From an uncultured Prevotella sp. (lineage in GTDB: Bacteria > Bacteroidota > Bacteroidia > Bacteroidales > Bacteroidaceae): a stretch of 16,904 nt of DNA. The DNA is taken from contig CAKQDG010000042.1 of the NCBI GenBank assembly GCA_934219025.1, forward strand, positions 1 to 16,904. The letters are read 5' to 3'. The notes under the pieces were generated by a model that saw only the letters and a program-made list of their open reading frames with translations, searched no databases and had not been told where the DNA came from. Shown piece by piece: positions 1-8,869 of the stretch (positions are counted from its first letter, which is position 1; every line of letters begins with the position of its first letter). The position numbers and the translations under genes are program-made.

Positions 1-172
1 CAATCTCGGCGAGCTTGGTGAGTCGCTCGTCGGGCACGGTAATCACGCCCACGTTAGGTTCTATCGTACAGAAAGGAAAGTTTGCAGCCTGTGCCTTTGC
101 GCTCGAAAGGCAGTTGAAAAGAGTGGACTTTCCCACGTTAGGAAGTCCCACGATACCACATTTTAGTGCCAT
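1..172 (-). CDS. ychF: YchF/Obg-family redox-regulated ATPase, N-terminal fragment (runs off the window edge)
   Basis: The reverse strand from the ATG at 172 encodes the first 57 codons of a P-loop GTPase-fold protein. The start [17 protein letters not shown] carries the Walker A motif (GLPNVGKST, residues 9-17). It continues through [12 protein letters not shown], the switch I region characteristic of YchF (OLA1 family), which hydrolyses ATP rather than GTP and is associated with ribosomes. The rest of the gene, including the coiled-coil and TGS domains, lies beyond base 1. No convincing Bacteroidetes -7 box was found just upstream. The neighbour at 667 is divergent, so the two genes share the intergenic region 173-666. 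Family assignment is secure from the N-terminal signature alone; whether the gene is intact cannot be judged. Confidence 0.93.
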   Translation of the reverse strand, partial: MALKCGIVGLPNVGKSTLFNCLSSAKAQAANFPFCTIEPNVGVITVPDERLTKLAEI

Positions 173-369
173 GTCTTTGTCTTTATATTTTATTCTTTTA
201 TTATTGTCAGATAGCGTTGCCTTCTGCACCGTCGTTTCGTCTGTATTTGATGCAGAAACAGTTTCAGTGTGCGAAATTACTCATTTTATTTGTAATATAC
301 TGTATTAAAGACTGATAAAATGAAAAAACTCTCAGATAGCCATGGTTTTATTTACTCTGATAATGCGGA

Positions 370-397
370 GTACCAAAACCGAAAACCATTTTGGTAC
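370..397. repeat. Perfect 9-bp inverted repeat (hairpin)
   Basis: GTACCAAAA (370-378) pairs with TTTTGGTAC (389-397) around a 10-base loop. There is no T-run after the stem on either strand, and both flanking genes point away, so an intrinsic terminator is unlikely. It may be part of the palindromic repeat element that follows immediately. Confidence 0.55.
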
Positions 398-406
398 CGG
401 AAGTGC

Positions 407-460
407 AGCATTGCGATACCGCTGGCGAACCGATGCTTTGTTTGCGACAAAGCAATGCTT
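407..460. repeat. Palindromic repeat cluster of the AAGCAWTGCTT type (copy A)
   Basis: AGCATTGC at 407-414 is the inverse of GCAATGCT at 452-459. A second hairpin sits inside: GCTTTG (435-440), loop TTTGCGA, CAAAGC (448-453). The core CAAAGCAATGCTT is the same quasi-palindrome found three times at 13798-13855, so this is a dispersed intergenic repeat rather than a gene-specific operator. Confidence 0.5.
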
Positions 461-536
461 CATTCACATAAGGCGCAGCGTTGAAAACTTTTCCTGAATT
501 ATACAGGCAGAGGATTTTATCATTCTGCTTTGATAT

Positions 537-568
537 TTTGCATAGAAAAATTGATTTTGGTAACTTTG
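537..568 (+). promoter_or_regulatory. Bacteroidetes-type promoter for the DMT permease gene
   Basis: TTTG at 537-540 and TAACTTTG at 561-568 are separated by 20 bases, matching the Bacteroidetes sigma-ABfr consensus (TTTG, 19-21 bases, TAnnTTTG). The predicted start of transcription is near 575, leaving a leader of about 90 bases before the ATG at 667. Confidence 0.5.
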
Positions 569-666
569 CACTTGTCGTCTGCCCGCTGCCATAATCCGGA
601 GGCTGCTTAGTTTCTCTTGATTGCCGGCATCAGGCGATAAATAATGAATGATTAAAGAAAAGGAAA

Positions 667-1629
667 ATGCAAAACGACAATACAAAAGTTTTCGTTAAGC
701 CAAATGAGCAGAGTGAAGCTTGCTTAAACTCTGACATGGCGAGAAAGCGAAGGGGAAAATCCAATGATTATCTGCGCCTGCATACAGGCATTCTTCTTGC
801 TGGAGCAACGGGAGTTTTCGGCCGACTTATATCTCTTGCCGAATTGCCGCTGGTGTGGTATAGGATGATTATCGCCGCTGCCGTGCTCGCCCTTGTGCTC
901 AGAATAAGCCACAGGCTGAGCATCCCGAACAGGCAACATCTCATGAAAATAGGGGGCTGCGGAGTGTTGCTGGCTATACACTGGACTCTCTTTTATGCCA
1001 GCATCAAGGCGTCAAACGTGAGCATCGCCGTGGTGTGTATAGCCCTCAACGGGTTCTTTACGGCAATCATCGAACCGCTTACCGGCCACCGGCGGCTGTC
1101 GCTACGCGAACTGCTGCTCAGCATGGTTACGCTTGCCGGCATCCTGCTCATTTTCGGACTCGATACCCGTCATCGCACGGGTATCATCATCGGCACGTTC
1201 TCGTCGCTGTTCTACACGCTATTTGCCGTTGCCAGCAAGCGCATACAGCACAATACGGGACATTCGAGCAGCACTATGCTACTGTATGAGCTGCTGGTGG
1301 GGTGGGGGTTCCTCACTCTCATTCTGCCCTTCTACGCCTTTCTGTTCCCGTCGGCATTGCTTCTGCCTGCGGCATGGGACTGGGCATATATTCTCGTCTT
1401 TGCATCGGTATTCACCATCGGACCGTTTCTCACTCAGCTGCAGGCGCTGCGCACTATCTCTGCCTTTACCGTGAACCTGAGTTACAACCTTGAGCCTATC
1501 TACAGTATAATCCTTGCAATGATGATTTTCAATGAAGGACAGGAGCTGAATTTCTCCTTCTGGATAGGCATGTTCATGATTATCCTGTCTGTTGTTCTGC
1601 AGACTATACTGTCGAGGAAAAAAGAGTAG
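667..1629 (+). CDS. DMT-superfamily (EamA) permease
   Basis: A 320-residue integral membrane protein with two tandem EamA halves and about ten hydrophobic segments from residue 37 onward. The first half includes the RLISLAELPLVWYRM region and a conserved WTLFYASIKASNVS stretch. The second half begins near GIIIGTFSSLFYTLFAV and ends with NLSYNLEPIYSIILA, typical of the family (compare YdcZ/RhaT-like exporters). EamA proteins export small metabolites or amino acids; the substrate cannot be read from sequence. The N-terminus is longer than usual: residues 1-30 are hydrophilic, and an internal ATG at 736 (MARKRR) would give a more typical length of 297 residues. The 667 start is kept because the AG-rich AAAGAAAAGGAAA lies just upstream. 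It is transcribed alone and converges on the porZ-like gene. Confidence 0.88.
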   Translation: MQNDNTKVFVKPNEQSEACLNSDMARKRRGKSNDYLRLHTGILLAGATGVFGRLISLAELPLVWYRMIIAAAVLALVLRISHRLSIPNRQHLMKIGGCGVLLAIHWTLFYASIKASNVSIAVVCIALNGFFTAIIEPLTGHRRLSLRELLLSMVTLAGILLIFGLDTRHRTGIIIGTFSSLFYTLFAVASKRIQHNTGHSSSTMLLYELLVGWGFLTLILPFYAFLFPSALLLPAAWDWAYILVFASVFTIGPFLTQLQALRTISAFTVNLSYNLEPIYSIILAMMIFNEGQELNFSFWIGMFMIILSVVLQTILSRKKE

Positions 1630-1702
1630 GCAGACTATACCCAACTGAAGAAAAGCGGCGAGGAAACATCTTGTTAGTATGGATTTGTATGTAGACCAGC
1701 CG

Positions 1703-3805
1703 TCAGTTTACCACGGCAATCTTGCACACCGTTCCGCTTTCGCCACTTTCCGTTGCCGTGTTCACCATGTATATTCCGCTTGCCACGCGCTTGCCCTTCA
1801 AATCACGGCAGTCCCACTGGAAAGAGCCGCCCGTGCTCCTGCCCTGTGCCACGAGCACGCCGTTGGTAGTGGTTATCTTCACATCGGCGTTAAACGACAG
1901 GCCCACCACGGTGACAAGTCCCATATAGTCGGGTTTCACGGGATTGGGATAAGCCCACACGTTGTCTTTGTCCATACTGTCAAACGTTTCTGTGGCATGG
2001 CTCTCCACGGAGCATAGCCCCTTGTCTGTTCCTATATAAACCCTTCCGGTGTTGTTGTTTATGGCTATGTAGTCGATATTGTCAGACAGCAGATAGGAGT
2101 CTTCAGCCTTGAAGTGAGCTTCCTGCACCATGTTGTCGTTGCTTATCACATACACACCGTTGCCCTTCGTGCCAACCCACTTTCTGTTGGCATTGTCCAC
2201 GGCGATAGCAGTAATGTTTACGCCGTCTAAAAGGTAGTCGGCAAAGTTGGTGCCGTCGTTTCTCGGCACCTTTATCTGATAGAATCCAAGATTTGGATTA
2301 GCCTGGTATTCGGGAGTCAGCGTTACCAGACCGCTGCTCAATGCCACCCATATATTGCCGTCCTTGTCTTCCACAGCCTGCCGCGTGAATTCTATTGTGC
2401 CGAAGGTTTTTCCGTCTTCATTCACGAAATTGGTATATGAATAAAGTTTTGACAAGTCGGCAGAATAGCAGAACACGCCATCGTCGGAGTATCTTCCGCT
2501 GGCAATCCATATGCGCCCGCTACTGTCCATCATGATTTTGGAATTTTCCGCCTGCGAGGGTTCAAACTGCAGTTCGGGTGCAGTCCATTTGTTGTCTGCC
2601 GTATACACTATTAGTCTTTTGTTTTCGGCGCGAGCGTTTGAAATCCACAGATTGTTGTTGCTGTCGTAAAACATCGACGTTATCAGTTGGTAGTTGTCGC
2701 TATATCCGCTGATTGGCGAGATGAGACTGTTCTTGCGGTCGAAGTGGTTGATCACCTTTCCGTCTTTTATCTCAAAAACTCCGCATTGGTTGCCCGCCAT
2801 CACATGTGTGTCGTCGCGCGGATCCACGGCGAGACTCAGTATGTCGGTGTATCTCACAGAATATTTCTCGGCCACGCCCTCGTTGTCGTAGAATTTCCAC
2901 GACTCGCTGTCTGGGGTATATTCCTGGATTATGGCAGGGTTATGGGTGTCCCATTCTCCTCCGTTGCATGCATAAAGCTTGTTGTTGGATATGGTCATGA
3001 ATCCGAACAGGTTGTATCGCGGGGCATCAGGAATGATGTCTTGCTTTATCACGGTCTTCGTGCCATCGGCAGCAAGAGTGTAAGCTTGCAGCGCCTGGTC
3101 CTTCTGGTTGGTCCAGTAGCATTTGTTAGTGGAGTCATACGTGTAATATTGCGTGTAGCCGTTATCGTTGGTAATGCTGATGTCGTTGGGATGCGAAAAG
3201 TCCACGCTTTCGGCAGCAGCCACCCAGTTGGCAGGGTTTATGATATTGCTGTTTGTGTCGCCTTTGAATATGCCGTCTGTCGTGCTTACAAAGATGTAGT
3301 TCCTGCTGAAGGCACAGTTGGCCACATTTCGTCCGATATTGTAGGTGTCCTTTATGAGGCCGCTCTCCATGTCAATCTGCACCAGTCCGAAAGCCGTGCA
3401 CAGATAAGCCATCTTCCCGTTTATAACCACGTTGTTTATTGTCTTGTCCACGTTCATCGACTTGTCCTTGTAGCCAACGATGTTCACCACGTTGCCGTTG
3501 TTGTCGAGCAAGTCCACGTTGTTGTTCTCGTAAACCACGATGAGCTTCTTAACACTGTTGTTCCATGCTATTTTGGATACGGTGCAGTCGCTAAGGGGAT
3601 AAACCTTGTCGTAGGTGTTCACACTGCCGTCGTTTGTGTTATACGAGAAAATGGAGTTTGAGCTGAGCACATAAACCATTTTCCCGGCAGGTTCAATGTC
3701 GGTTACGTTTCCGTATGCCATATAGGCTTTCCAGTTGTCAAATGTGGCAGCATTGAGGCTCAAAGCCGTGGCTGATATAAATAAACTTGTCAAGAGTCTG
3801 CGCAT
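1703..3805 (-). CDS. porZ: PorZ-like type IX secretion system surface protein (beta-propellers plus C-terminal sorting domain)
   Basis: 700 residues with a clear signal peptide (MRRLLTSLFISATALSLNA, cleavage near 19). The long central part is made of beta-propeller-like repeats, with recurring phrases such as DGIFKGD, CGVFEIKDG, GNIWVALSSGLVTL, NGVYVISND and KGLCSVE. The last about 80 residues form a type-A C-terminal domain: YPNPV at residue 619, then FQWDCRDLKGKRVASGIY. This matches PorZ of Porphyromonas gingivalis (two propellers plus a retained CTD), which works with the attachment-complex sortase PorU to deliver anionic LPS to cargo. The start WKAYMAYGNVTDI and early YVLSSNSIFSYN also fit that family. 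The length is somewhat shorter than the P. gingivalis protein. The gene is last in the leuS/yitT/rdgB run, 53 bases after rdgB. A different propeller-type T9SS cargo protein is the main alternative. Confidence 0.72.
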   Translation of the reverse strand: MRRLLTSLFISATALSLNAATFDNWKAYMAYGNVTDIEPAGKMVYVLSSNSIFSYNTNDGSVNTYDKVYPLSDCTVSKIAWNNSVKKLIVVYENNNVDLLDNNGNVVNIVGYKDKSMNVDKTINNVVINGKMAYLCTAFGLVQIDMESGLIKDTYNIGRNVANCAFSRNYIFVSTTDGIFKGDTNSNIINPANWVAAAESVDFSHPNDISITNDNGYTQYYTYDSTNKCYWTNQKDQALQAYTLAADGTKTVIKQDIIPDAPRYNLFGFMTISNNKLYACNGGEWDTHNPAIIQEYTPDSESWKFYDNEGVAEKYSVRYTDILSLAVDPRDDTHVMAGNQCGVFEIKDGKVINHFDRKNSLISPISGYSDNYQLITSMFYDSNNNLWISNARAENKRLIVYTADNKWTAPELQFEPSQAENSKIMMDSSGRIWIASGRYSDDGVFCYSADLSKLYSYTNFVNEDGKTFGTIEFTRQAVEDKDGNIWVALSSGLVTLTPEYQANPNLGFYQIKVPRNDGTNFADYLLDGVNITAIAVDNANRKWVGTKGNGVYVISNDNMVQEAHFKAEDSYLLSDNIDYIAINNNTGRVYIGTDKGLCSVESHATETFDSMDKDNVWAYPNPVKPDYMGLVTVVGLSFNADVKITTTNGVLVAQGRSTGGSFQWDCRDLKGKRVASGIYMVNTATESGESGTVCKIAVVN

Positions 3806-3858
3806 ATCCGTAATGTATTATTTTGTCAGTTTACATATATAACTGATTTCTTTGCTTA

Positions 3859-4455
3859 TTATTGCCGTTTTTCCAGAGATTTAAGATAACCGGCAAATTT
3901 CTCCACGGCAATGGCACGGTGGGAGATTTTGTTCTTTATCTCGTGTCCAAGTTCAGCAAAAGTCATATCATGGCCCTCTGGCATGAATATTGGGTCGTAG
4001 CCAAATCCCGATGCTCCCCGTTTCTCTTTTATAATTTCTCCCTTGCACACGCCTTCAAAAATTATTGGCTGTCCTGTCTCAGCCGGGATATATGCTATTG
4101 CCGTGCGGAATTGGGCTTTTCTGTTTTCTTTTCCTTCGAGTTCGTGCAGCAGTTTCTGCATGTTTGCTTCGCTGTCGTGTCCCTCTCCGCCGGCATAGCG
4201 TGCCGAGTACACACCGGGAGCACCGTCGAGAGCTTCAACCTCCAGACCAGTGTCGTCTGCAAATACGCTCAGTCCGTAATTCTTGTATATATATTCCGCC
4301 TTGATACAGGCATTCTCTTCGAGTGTGGTTCCTGTTTCGGGGATGTCCACATGGCAGTTTATGTCGCTGAGCGACAGTACTTCAAAGTTGCTCCCCAGAA
4401 TTTCCTTAATCTCAGAGAGTTTGTTCTTGTTGTTTGTTGCAAAGACTATTTTCAT
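3859..4455 (-). CDS. rdgB: Non-canonical purine NTP pyrophosphatase (RdgB/HAM1)
   Basis: 198 residues, full length for the ITPase/HAM1 family. It hydrolyses dITP, XTP and ITP to monophosphates and pyrophosphate, keeping deaminated purines out of DNA and RNA in the cytosol. Diagnostic motifs are present: [10 protein letters not shown] (7-16, phosphate binding), [20 protein letters not shown] (65-84, with D68 corresponding to the catalytic aspartate of E. coli RdgB), SGFGYDPIF (149-157, purine pocket), and SHRA (178-181). The start at 4455 gives the canonical [10 protein letters not shown]-terminus. It follows the yitT-family gene by 136 bases, and that gap is largely a 9-bp minisatellite, so its mRNA leader is repetitive. 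It precedes the porZ-like gene by 53 bases and is probably co-transcribed with it. Confidence 0.96.
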   Translation of the reverse strand: MKIVFATNNKNKLSEIKEILGSNFEVLSLSDINCHVDIPETGTTLEENACIKAEYIYKNYGLSVFADDTGLEVEALDGAPGVYSARYAGGEGHDSEANMQKLLHELEGKENRKAQFRTAIAYIPAETGQPIIFEGVCKGEIIKEKRGASGFGYDPIFMPEGHDMTFAELGHEIKNKISHRAIAVEKFAGYLKSLEKRQ

Positions 4456-4477
4456 TGTTGTATTTTTTGTTGGATGG

Positions 4478-4594
4478 CTCGGACTACTCGGACATCTCGG
4501 ACTACTCGGACATCTCGGACATCTCGGACTACTCGGACTACTCGGACTTCTCGGACATCTCGGAGGGCTCGGACTTCTTGGATTATTCGAGCTA
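4478..4594. repeat. 9-bp minisatellite, about 13 tandem units (CTCGGACNN)
   Basis: Thirteen 9-base units run head to tail. Units 1-9 and 11 are CTCGGACTA, CTCGGACAT or CTCGGACTT. Unit 10 is CTCGGAGGG. Units 12-13 (CTTGGATTA, TTCGAGCTA) are degenerate. The array fills most of the gap between the yitT-family stop and the rdgB start, and the TAG stop of the yitT-family gene (4592-4594) lies in the last degenerate unit. Because the unit is a multiple of three, it stays open in several frames on both strands. Confidence 0.9.
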
Positions 4595-5617
4595 CTCCGG
4601 TTTATTTTTTTTCACTTCCACTTTTATCGGATCAAAGCCTTCTCCGAAAACACCTTGCACGCTGCTTTGGCTCACGAAGGCATTTGGGTCTATTGACTTT
4701 ATGATTCTGAAGATTATCACGCTTTCGCGCTTCTTTGCCATCAGGCATATCACCTTCATTGGATGTCCGGAGTACCATCCGTGTCCGTCGAGTATGGTCA
4801 TAGTGTGGTCGGTTTGTTTTGCAATGGCATTGGCTATCTCCTGGTGCTTCTTCGAGAATATCATAAACTGCACAGACTGCCTCTGCCAGCTCATCACGAA
4901 GTCAAGCATGTTGCACTCGATGAACATGGTGCATAGGCCGAACACAACTTTTTGGCACCGTATTGGGAAAGAGCCGAAGGAATCAACTGCCAAACAGCTG
5001 CTGATTATCACGAGGTCCACCATGATGAGGGCTTTGCCGAGCGATACATTCCTGTGTTTGTTCACCACTGCCGCTATGATATCTGTTCCACCTGTGCTTC
5101 CGTTGCTCAGGAACACTATGGCGAGAGCTGTTCCCGTGAGCATACATCCTATGATGAGCGACATGAAGTCGTTGCCTTCTCCCATGAGTTTATAGAAGGA
5201 GCCGTCGGGCATTTCCACGATTTTCTGTGCCAGGTCGAGCATTATGGTCACCATGATGGTGGCATAGATTGTTTTGGCAAGGAATTTCAGTCCCAGTTCC
5301 TTCAATGCCGCCACGATGAGCACGGCGTTGATGATGAAGAAAGTCCACTGCACCGGAAATCTTGTGGCATAGAATATGATGGCGCCTATACCGGCAATTC
5401 CGCCGGTAACAATCTCGTAGGGCAATAGAAACACTGTGAACCCGAAGGTGTAGAGCATCAGGCCGAGAGTTATGTTGAAATAGTCTCTCGCTTCCCGCAC
5501 AATCATCTTGCCGGAGTCGCTCCTCATGAAATTTACAAAAGAGCTCCTGTTGCTGTTGCTCCTGTTGTTGTTGCCGTTGCTCCTGTTGCTGGCAATATTG
5601 TTTTCGATGTTAGTCAT
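4592..5617 (-). CDS. YitT-family membrane protein with C-terminal DUF2179 domain
   Basis: 341 residues. After a hydrophilic N-terminus come about five or six membrane segments (from residue 48) with the family signatures [13 protein letters not shown] (66-78) and [10 protein letters not shown] (171-180). A cytosolic DUF2179 domain follows (about 249-332) ending in [11 protein letters not shown]. YitT proteins are widespread and of uncertain function, with transport suggested. Residues 6-27 are a low-complexity Asn/Ser/Arg stretch encoded by near-repeating AAC/AGC/AGG triplets (5540-5602). An internal ATG at 5527 (MRSDSGKM) would skip it and give a more usual length, so the true start is uncertain. 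The gene lies 98 bases after leuS on the same strand, with a long imperfect hairpin in the gap. The stop codon sits in a minisatellite. Confidence 0.88.
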   Translation of the reverse strand: MTNIENNIASNRSNGNNNRSNSNRSSFVNFMRSDSGKMIVREARDYFNITLGLMLYTFGFTVFLLPYEIVTGGIAGIGAIIFYATRFPVQWTFFIINAVLIVAALKELGLKFLAKTIYATIMVTIMLDLAQKIVEMPDGSFYKLMGEGNDFMSLIIGCMLTGTALAIVFLSNGSTGGTDIIAAVVNKHRNVSLGKALIMVDLVIISSCLAVDSFGSFPIRCQKVVFGLCTMFIECNMLDFVMSWQRQSVQFMIFSKKHQEIANAIAKQTDHTMTILDGHGWYSGHPMKVICLMAKKRESVIIFRIIKSIDPNAFVSQSSVQGVFGEGFDPIKVEVKKNKPE

Positions 5618-5663
5618 AGCGGTGTGTGAATGGGTAATGTGACAAGTATGAGTTATAACAGTG

Positions 5664-5703
5664 AATCCCTTCCCCAGCTGTTGGGGCAGATGGAGAAGGG
5701 ATT
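5664..5703 (-). promoter_or_regulatory. Long imperfect hairpin between leuS and the yitT-family gene
   Basis: Read on the minus strand just after the leuS stop, AATCCCTT (complement of 5696-5703) pairs with AAGGGATT (complement of 5664-5671). An inner stem CCCCA/TGGGG (5682-5686 with 5672-5676) closes a 5-base loop, and a 9-base bulge lies on one side. No U-run follows, so it is not a standard intrinsic terminator. An mRNA-processing or expression-tuning element is possible but unproven. Confidence 0.4.
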
Positions 5704-5715
5704 TATGGATGATAA

Positions 5716-8571
5716 TTATTTTATAACAACGTTTACAATTTTCTTTGGCACAACGATAACCTTTATTATCTGCTTTCCTTCAAGATACTTCTGGCTCTTC
5801 TCGTCAGCGAGCACCTCGTTCTTTATCGTTTCGTTGTCGGCATCGGCAGGGAACTTTTTCTGGTAGCGCGCCTTTCCATTGAATGAAACCGTGAGCTGCA
5901 TTTCGCTTTCCACGAGATATTTCTCGTTGCAAACAGGCCATTCGGCATCGCATACAGTGCCTTCGTTGCCCAGTTGGTGCCACAGTTCTTCGGCGATATG
6001 AGGGGCGAATGGTGCGATGAGCACGACAACATCTTGCAGCAACTGCTTGTTGTGGCATTTTGTCTGCTGCAACTCTCCCACGCAAATCATGAATGCCGAG
6101 ATGCTGGTGTTGTAAGAGAAGTGTTCGATGTCGAACGAAACCTTCTTTATCAGTTTGTGCACACTCTTGAGCTGTTCCGGTGTAGGTTCTTCGTCAGTGG
6201 GCAGGAACTGACCGTCGCGGTTGAAGAACAGTCCCCAAAGTTTTTTCAGGAACCGGTGGCAACCGTCGATGCCGTTCGTGTCCCATGGCTTGCTTGCCTC
6301 TACCGGTCCGAGGAACATCTCATAAAGGCGCAGTGTGTCGGCACCGTATTTCTCTACAATCATGTCCGGATTAACAACGTTGAACATCGACTTCGACATC
6401 TTCTCTATTGCCCATCCACACATGTATTTTCCGTCTTCGAGAATGAACTCAGCGTTTTCGTATTCCGGGCGCCATTTCTTGAAAGCCTCGGTATCGAGCT
6501 GGTCGCCATGCACGATGTTCACGTCCACGTGGATTGGCGTAACGTCGTATTTGTCTTTCAGATTGAGGCTTACGAATACAGGAGCCTTGGAGTGGTCGTC
6601 GCTGTTGATGCGGTATACAAAGTTGGAGCGTCCCTGTATCATACCTTGATTGACGAGCTTTTGGAATGGTTCTTCCTTGCACGACACGCCGAGGTCGAAC
6701 AGGAACTTGTTCCAGAAGCGAGAGTAGATAAGATGTCCTGTGGCGTGCTCCGTACCGCCCACATACAGGTCTACGTTCTGCCAGTATTCGTCCACGTCTT
6801 TTGCCACGAGGGCGTCATTGTCGTGTGGGTCCATATAGCGCAGGTAGTATGCTGATGAACCGGCAAATCCCGGCATTGTGTTAAGTTCGAGCGGGAATAC
6901 TGTGGTGTTGTTGATGAGACTCTTGTCCACCACCTGATTTTTCTCCGTGTCCCACGCCCATTTCTGTGCGTGTCCCAATGGCGGTTCGCCGGTTTCGGTA
7001 GGTTTATACTGGTCCACCTCCGGAAGTTCGATAGGCAGACATTCGGCAGGCACCATATACGGCATGTTGTCCTTGTAATACACGGGGAAAGGCTCTCCCC
7101 AATATCTCTGTCGTGAGAATATTGCGTCGCGCAAGCGGTAGTTCACCTTTACGCGTCCGATACCCTTTTCCGTAACATATTTTTTTGTTGCGGCGATAGC
7201 CTCCTTTACAGAAAGACCGTTGAGCGAGAATCCGTCAGCCGTCTGTTTTCCTTCGGCAGGCGAGTTGCACACTATTCCCTCCTTTGCGTCGAAGCTCTCT
7301 TCGCTCACGTCGGCACCCTCGATGAGCGGTATGATGGGCAGGTTGAAATGCTTTGCAAAGGCATAGTCGCGCGAGTCGTGTGCCGGCACTGCCATGATGG
7401 CTCCGGTGCCGTATCCGGCGAGTACGTATTCTGAAATCCAAATCGGAATGTTTTCTCCCGTGAATGGATTCACGGCATATGAACCGGAGAACACGCCAGT
7501 TACTTTGTGGTTTGCCATGCGGTCGAGCTCTGTGCGTTTTTTCACGTATGCAAGATATTCCTCCACTTCGGCTTTCTGTTCCTTTGTAGTGAGTTTCTCC
7601 ACGAGTTCGCTCTCGGGAGCGAGCACCATGAATGTAACTCCGAATATTGTGTCGGCGCGTGTGGTGAAGATGGTGAAGTCCCAATCTGCACCAGCCACCT
7701 TGAACTGCATCTCTGTACCCTCAGAGCGTCCAATCCAGTTTTTCTGTGTTTCCTTTATGCTGTCGCTCCAGTCCACGGTGTTGAGTCCGTCGAGCAGTCG
7801 CTGTGAGTATGCGCTAACTCTGAGGCACCACTGACGCATTTTTTTCTGCACCACGGGATATCCTCCGCGTTCCGACACACCGTCTACCACCTCGTCGTTG
7901 GCGAGCACCGTGCCCAGTCCGGCACACCAGTTCACCATTGTCTCTCCTATATAAGCTATGCGGTAGTTCATGAGCGTGTGCTGTTGCTCTTTTTCCGTCA
8001 TGGCGTTCCATTCGTCGGCAGTGAAAGAGAGTTCTTCGGTTTTGGCGATATGTTCTGCCGCCATGCTGCCCTCTGTTTCAAACTTCTTCACGAGTTCTTC
8101 GATAGGCATTGCCTTTTGGCATTTTGTGCAGTAGCATGAGTTGAACATCTTCTGGAAAGCCCACTGTGTCCACTTGTAGTATTTAGGGTCGCATGTGCGC
8201 ACTTCTCGGTCCCAGTCGAACGAGAATCCGATTTTGTCGAGCTGTTCGCGGTATCTCTTTATGTTGGTTTCTGTAGTTACGGCAGGGTGCTGTCCGGTTT
8301 GAATTGCATACTGTTCAGCCGGCAGTCCGTAGGCGTCATATCCCATAGGATTGAGCACGTTGAATCCGTTGAGCCTTTTGTATCTGGCATATATGTCGGA
8401 TGCGATGTATCCCAATGGGTGTCCTACGTGTAGTCCTGCTCCCGACGGATAGGGGAACATGTTGAGGACGTAGAATTTCTTCTTATCCTTCTGTTCAGTC
8501 ACCTTGTAGGTTTTGTCTTCCACCCACTGGCGCTGCCATTTCTTCTCGATTTCATTGAAGTTGTATTCCAT
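5716..8571 (-). CDS. leuS: Leucyl-tRNA synthetase
   Basis: 951 residues, the usual size for Bacteroidetes LeuRS. This class I enzyme charges tRNA-Leu with leucine. The HIGH motif is HVGH (48-51) within [16 protein letters not shown]. The editing (CP1) domain is intact, including [18 protein letters not shown] and [21 protein letters not shown] with the conserved aspartate region. The KMSKS motif is at residues 724-728. The anticodon-binding and C-terminal domains follow, ending in [18 protein letters not shown] zinc-binding-like CTKCQ near residue 150 is also visible. It is the first gene of a four-gene minus-strand run and has its own promoter in the divergent region shared with rbfA. Nothing suggests damage or transfer. 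Confidence 0.98.
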   Translation of the reverse strand: MEYNFNEIEKKWQRQWVEDKTYKVTEQKDKKKFYVLNMFPYPSGAGLHVGHPLGYIASDIYARYKRLNGFNVLNPMGYDAYGLPAEQYAIQTGQHPAVTTETNIKRYREQLDKIGFSFDWDREVRTCDPKYYKWTQWAFQKMFNSCYCTKCQKAMPIEELVKKFETEGSMAAEHIAKTEELSFTADEWNAMTEKEQQHTLMNYRIAYIGETMVNWCAGLGTVLANDEVVDGVSERGGYPVVQKKMRQWCLRVSAYSQRLLDGLNTVDWSDSIKETQKNWIGRSEGTEMQFKVAGADWDFTIFTTRADTIFGVTFMVLAPESELVEKLTTKEQKAEVEEYLAYVKKRTELDRMANHKVTGVFSGSYAVNPFTGENIPIWISEYVLAGYGTGAIMAVPAHDSRDYAFAKHFNLPIIPLIEGADVSEESFDAKEGIVCNSPAEGKQTADGFSLNGLSVKEAIAATKKYVTEKGIGRVKVNYRLRDAIFSRQRYWGEPFPVYYKDNMPYMVPAECLPIELPEVDQYKPTETGEPPLGHAQKWAWDTEKNQVVDKSLINNTTVFPLELNTMPGFAGSSAYYLRYMDPHDNDALVAKDVDEYWQNVDLYVGGTEHATGHLIYSRFWNKFLFDLGVSCKEEPFQKLVNQGMIQGRSNFVYRINSDDHSKAPVFVSLNLKDKYDVTPIHVDVNIVHGDQLDTEAFKKWRPEYENAEFILEDGKYMCGWAIEKMSKSMFNVVNPDMIVEKYGADTLRLYEMFLGPVEASKPWDTNGIDGCHRFLKKLWGLFFNRDGQFLPTDEEPTPEQLKSVHKLIKKVSFDIEHFSYNTSISAFMICVGELQQTKCHNKQLLQDVVVLIAPFAPHIAEELWHQLGNEGTVCDAEWPVCNEKYLVESEMQLTVSFNGKARYQKKFPADADNETIKNEVLADEKSQKYLEGKQIIKVIVVPKKIVNVVIK

Positions 8572-8671
8572 GTGTGAGTATTTTAATTTTTATTTTGTTT
8601 CATATATTGGATATCAGCGTGGCTGAGGCCTCGTGTCCGCGCTTTTTTTGTTTGCGTGGTTATCCAACTTG

Positions 8672-8703
8672 CAAAGATAGTGTAAATTGTGCGCATTATG
8701 AAA
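8672..8703 (-). promoter_or_regulatory. Probable leuS promoter
   Basis: On the minus strand TATCTTTG (complement of 8672-8679) is a perfect -7 box. The expected -33 position 20 bases upstream (complement of 8700-8703) is TTTC rather than TTTG. The predicted mRNA leader to the ATG at 8571 is about 95 bases. Confidence 0.45.
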
Positions 8704-8804
8704 CAAAATTCGATTTTTATGTTTCTGTTTTGTCTTGTTTAGTCAGTGTCAGTCTTGCTTTGGCTGCATAAAAGCACGCAGATACAGAGTTTTGGGCTTA
8801 CTTA

Positions 8805-8836
8805 TTTGTGAGTTTCTCGCTTTATTACTAATTTTG
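8805..8836 (+). promoter_or_regulatory. Bacteroidetes-type promoter for rbfA
   Basis: TTTG at 8805-8808, a 20-base spacer, then TAATTTTG at 8829-8836. This places the transcription start near 8843, about 27 bases before the rbfA ATG. Both boxes match the Bacteroidetes consensus. Confidence 0.5.
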
Positions 8837-8869
8837 TATCAAATTTCAAATTAAAAAATATATAGAGAA

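Larger units (their letters stand above)
173..666. other. Divergent intergenic region between ychF and the DMT permease gene
   Basis: This 494-base stretch has no credible gene; the open frames crossing it have no family resemblance or leader signals. It holds a 9-bp perfect inverted repeat at 370-397, a palindrome cluster of the AAGCAATGCTT type at about 407-460 (listed separately), and a Bacteroidetes-type promoter at 537-568 pointing at the permease. Bases 173-340 are AT-rich and otherwise featureless. Confidence 0.6.

Noticed and set aside
1630..1702. Bidirectional terminator between the convergent permease and porZ-like genes
   Set aside because: No stem of useful length followed by a T-run could be found on either strand.
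2687..3661. Plus-strand 324-codon frame
   Set aside because: It lies wholly antisense to the porZ-like gene. It is Val/His-rich, as expected from reversed coding sequence, with no recognisable domain.
4478..4594. CRISPR-like array
   Set aside because: The units are 9 bases long with no spacers between them, so this is a simple tandem repeat.
4434..5195. Plus-strand 253-codon frame containing [14 protein letters not shown] repeats
   Set aside because: It is antisense to rdgB, the minisatellite and the yitT-family gene. The repeated peptide arises only because a 9-bp repeat stays open in most frames, and the rest has no protein-like family features.
8574..8771. Plus-strand 65-codon frame in the leuS/rbfA divergent region
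   Set aside because: It overlaps the leuS promoter and leader, lacks a promoter of its own, and has no family resemblance.
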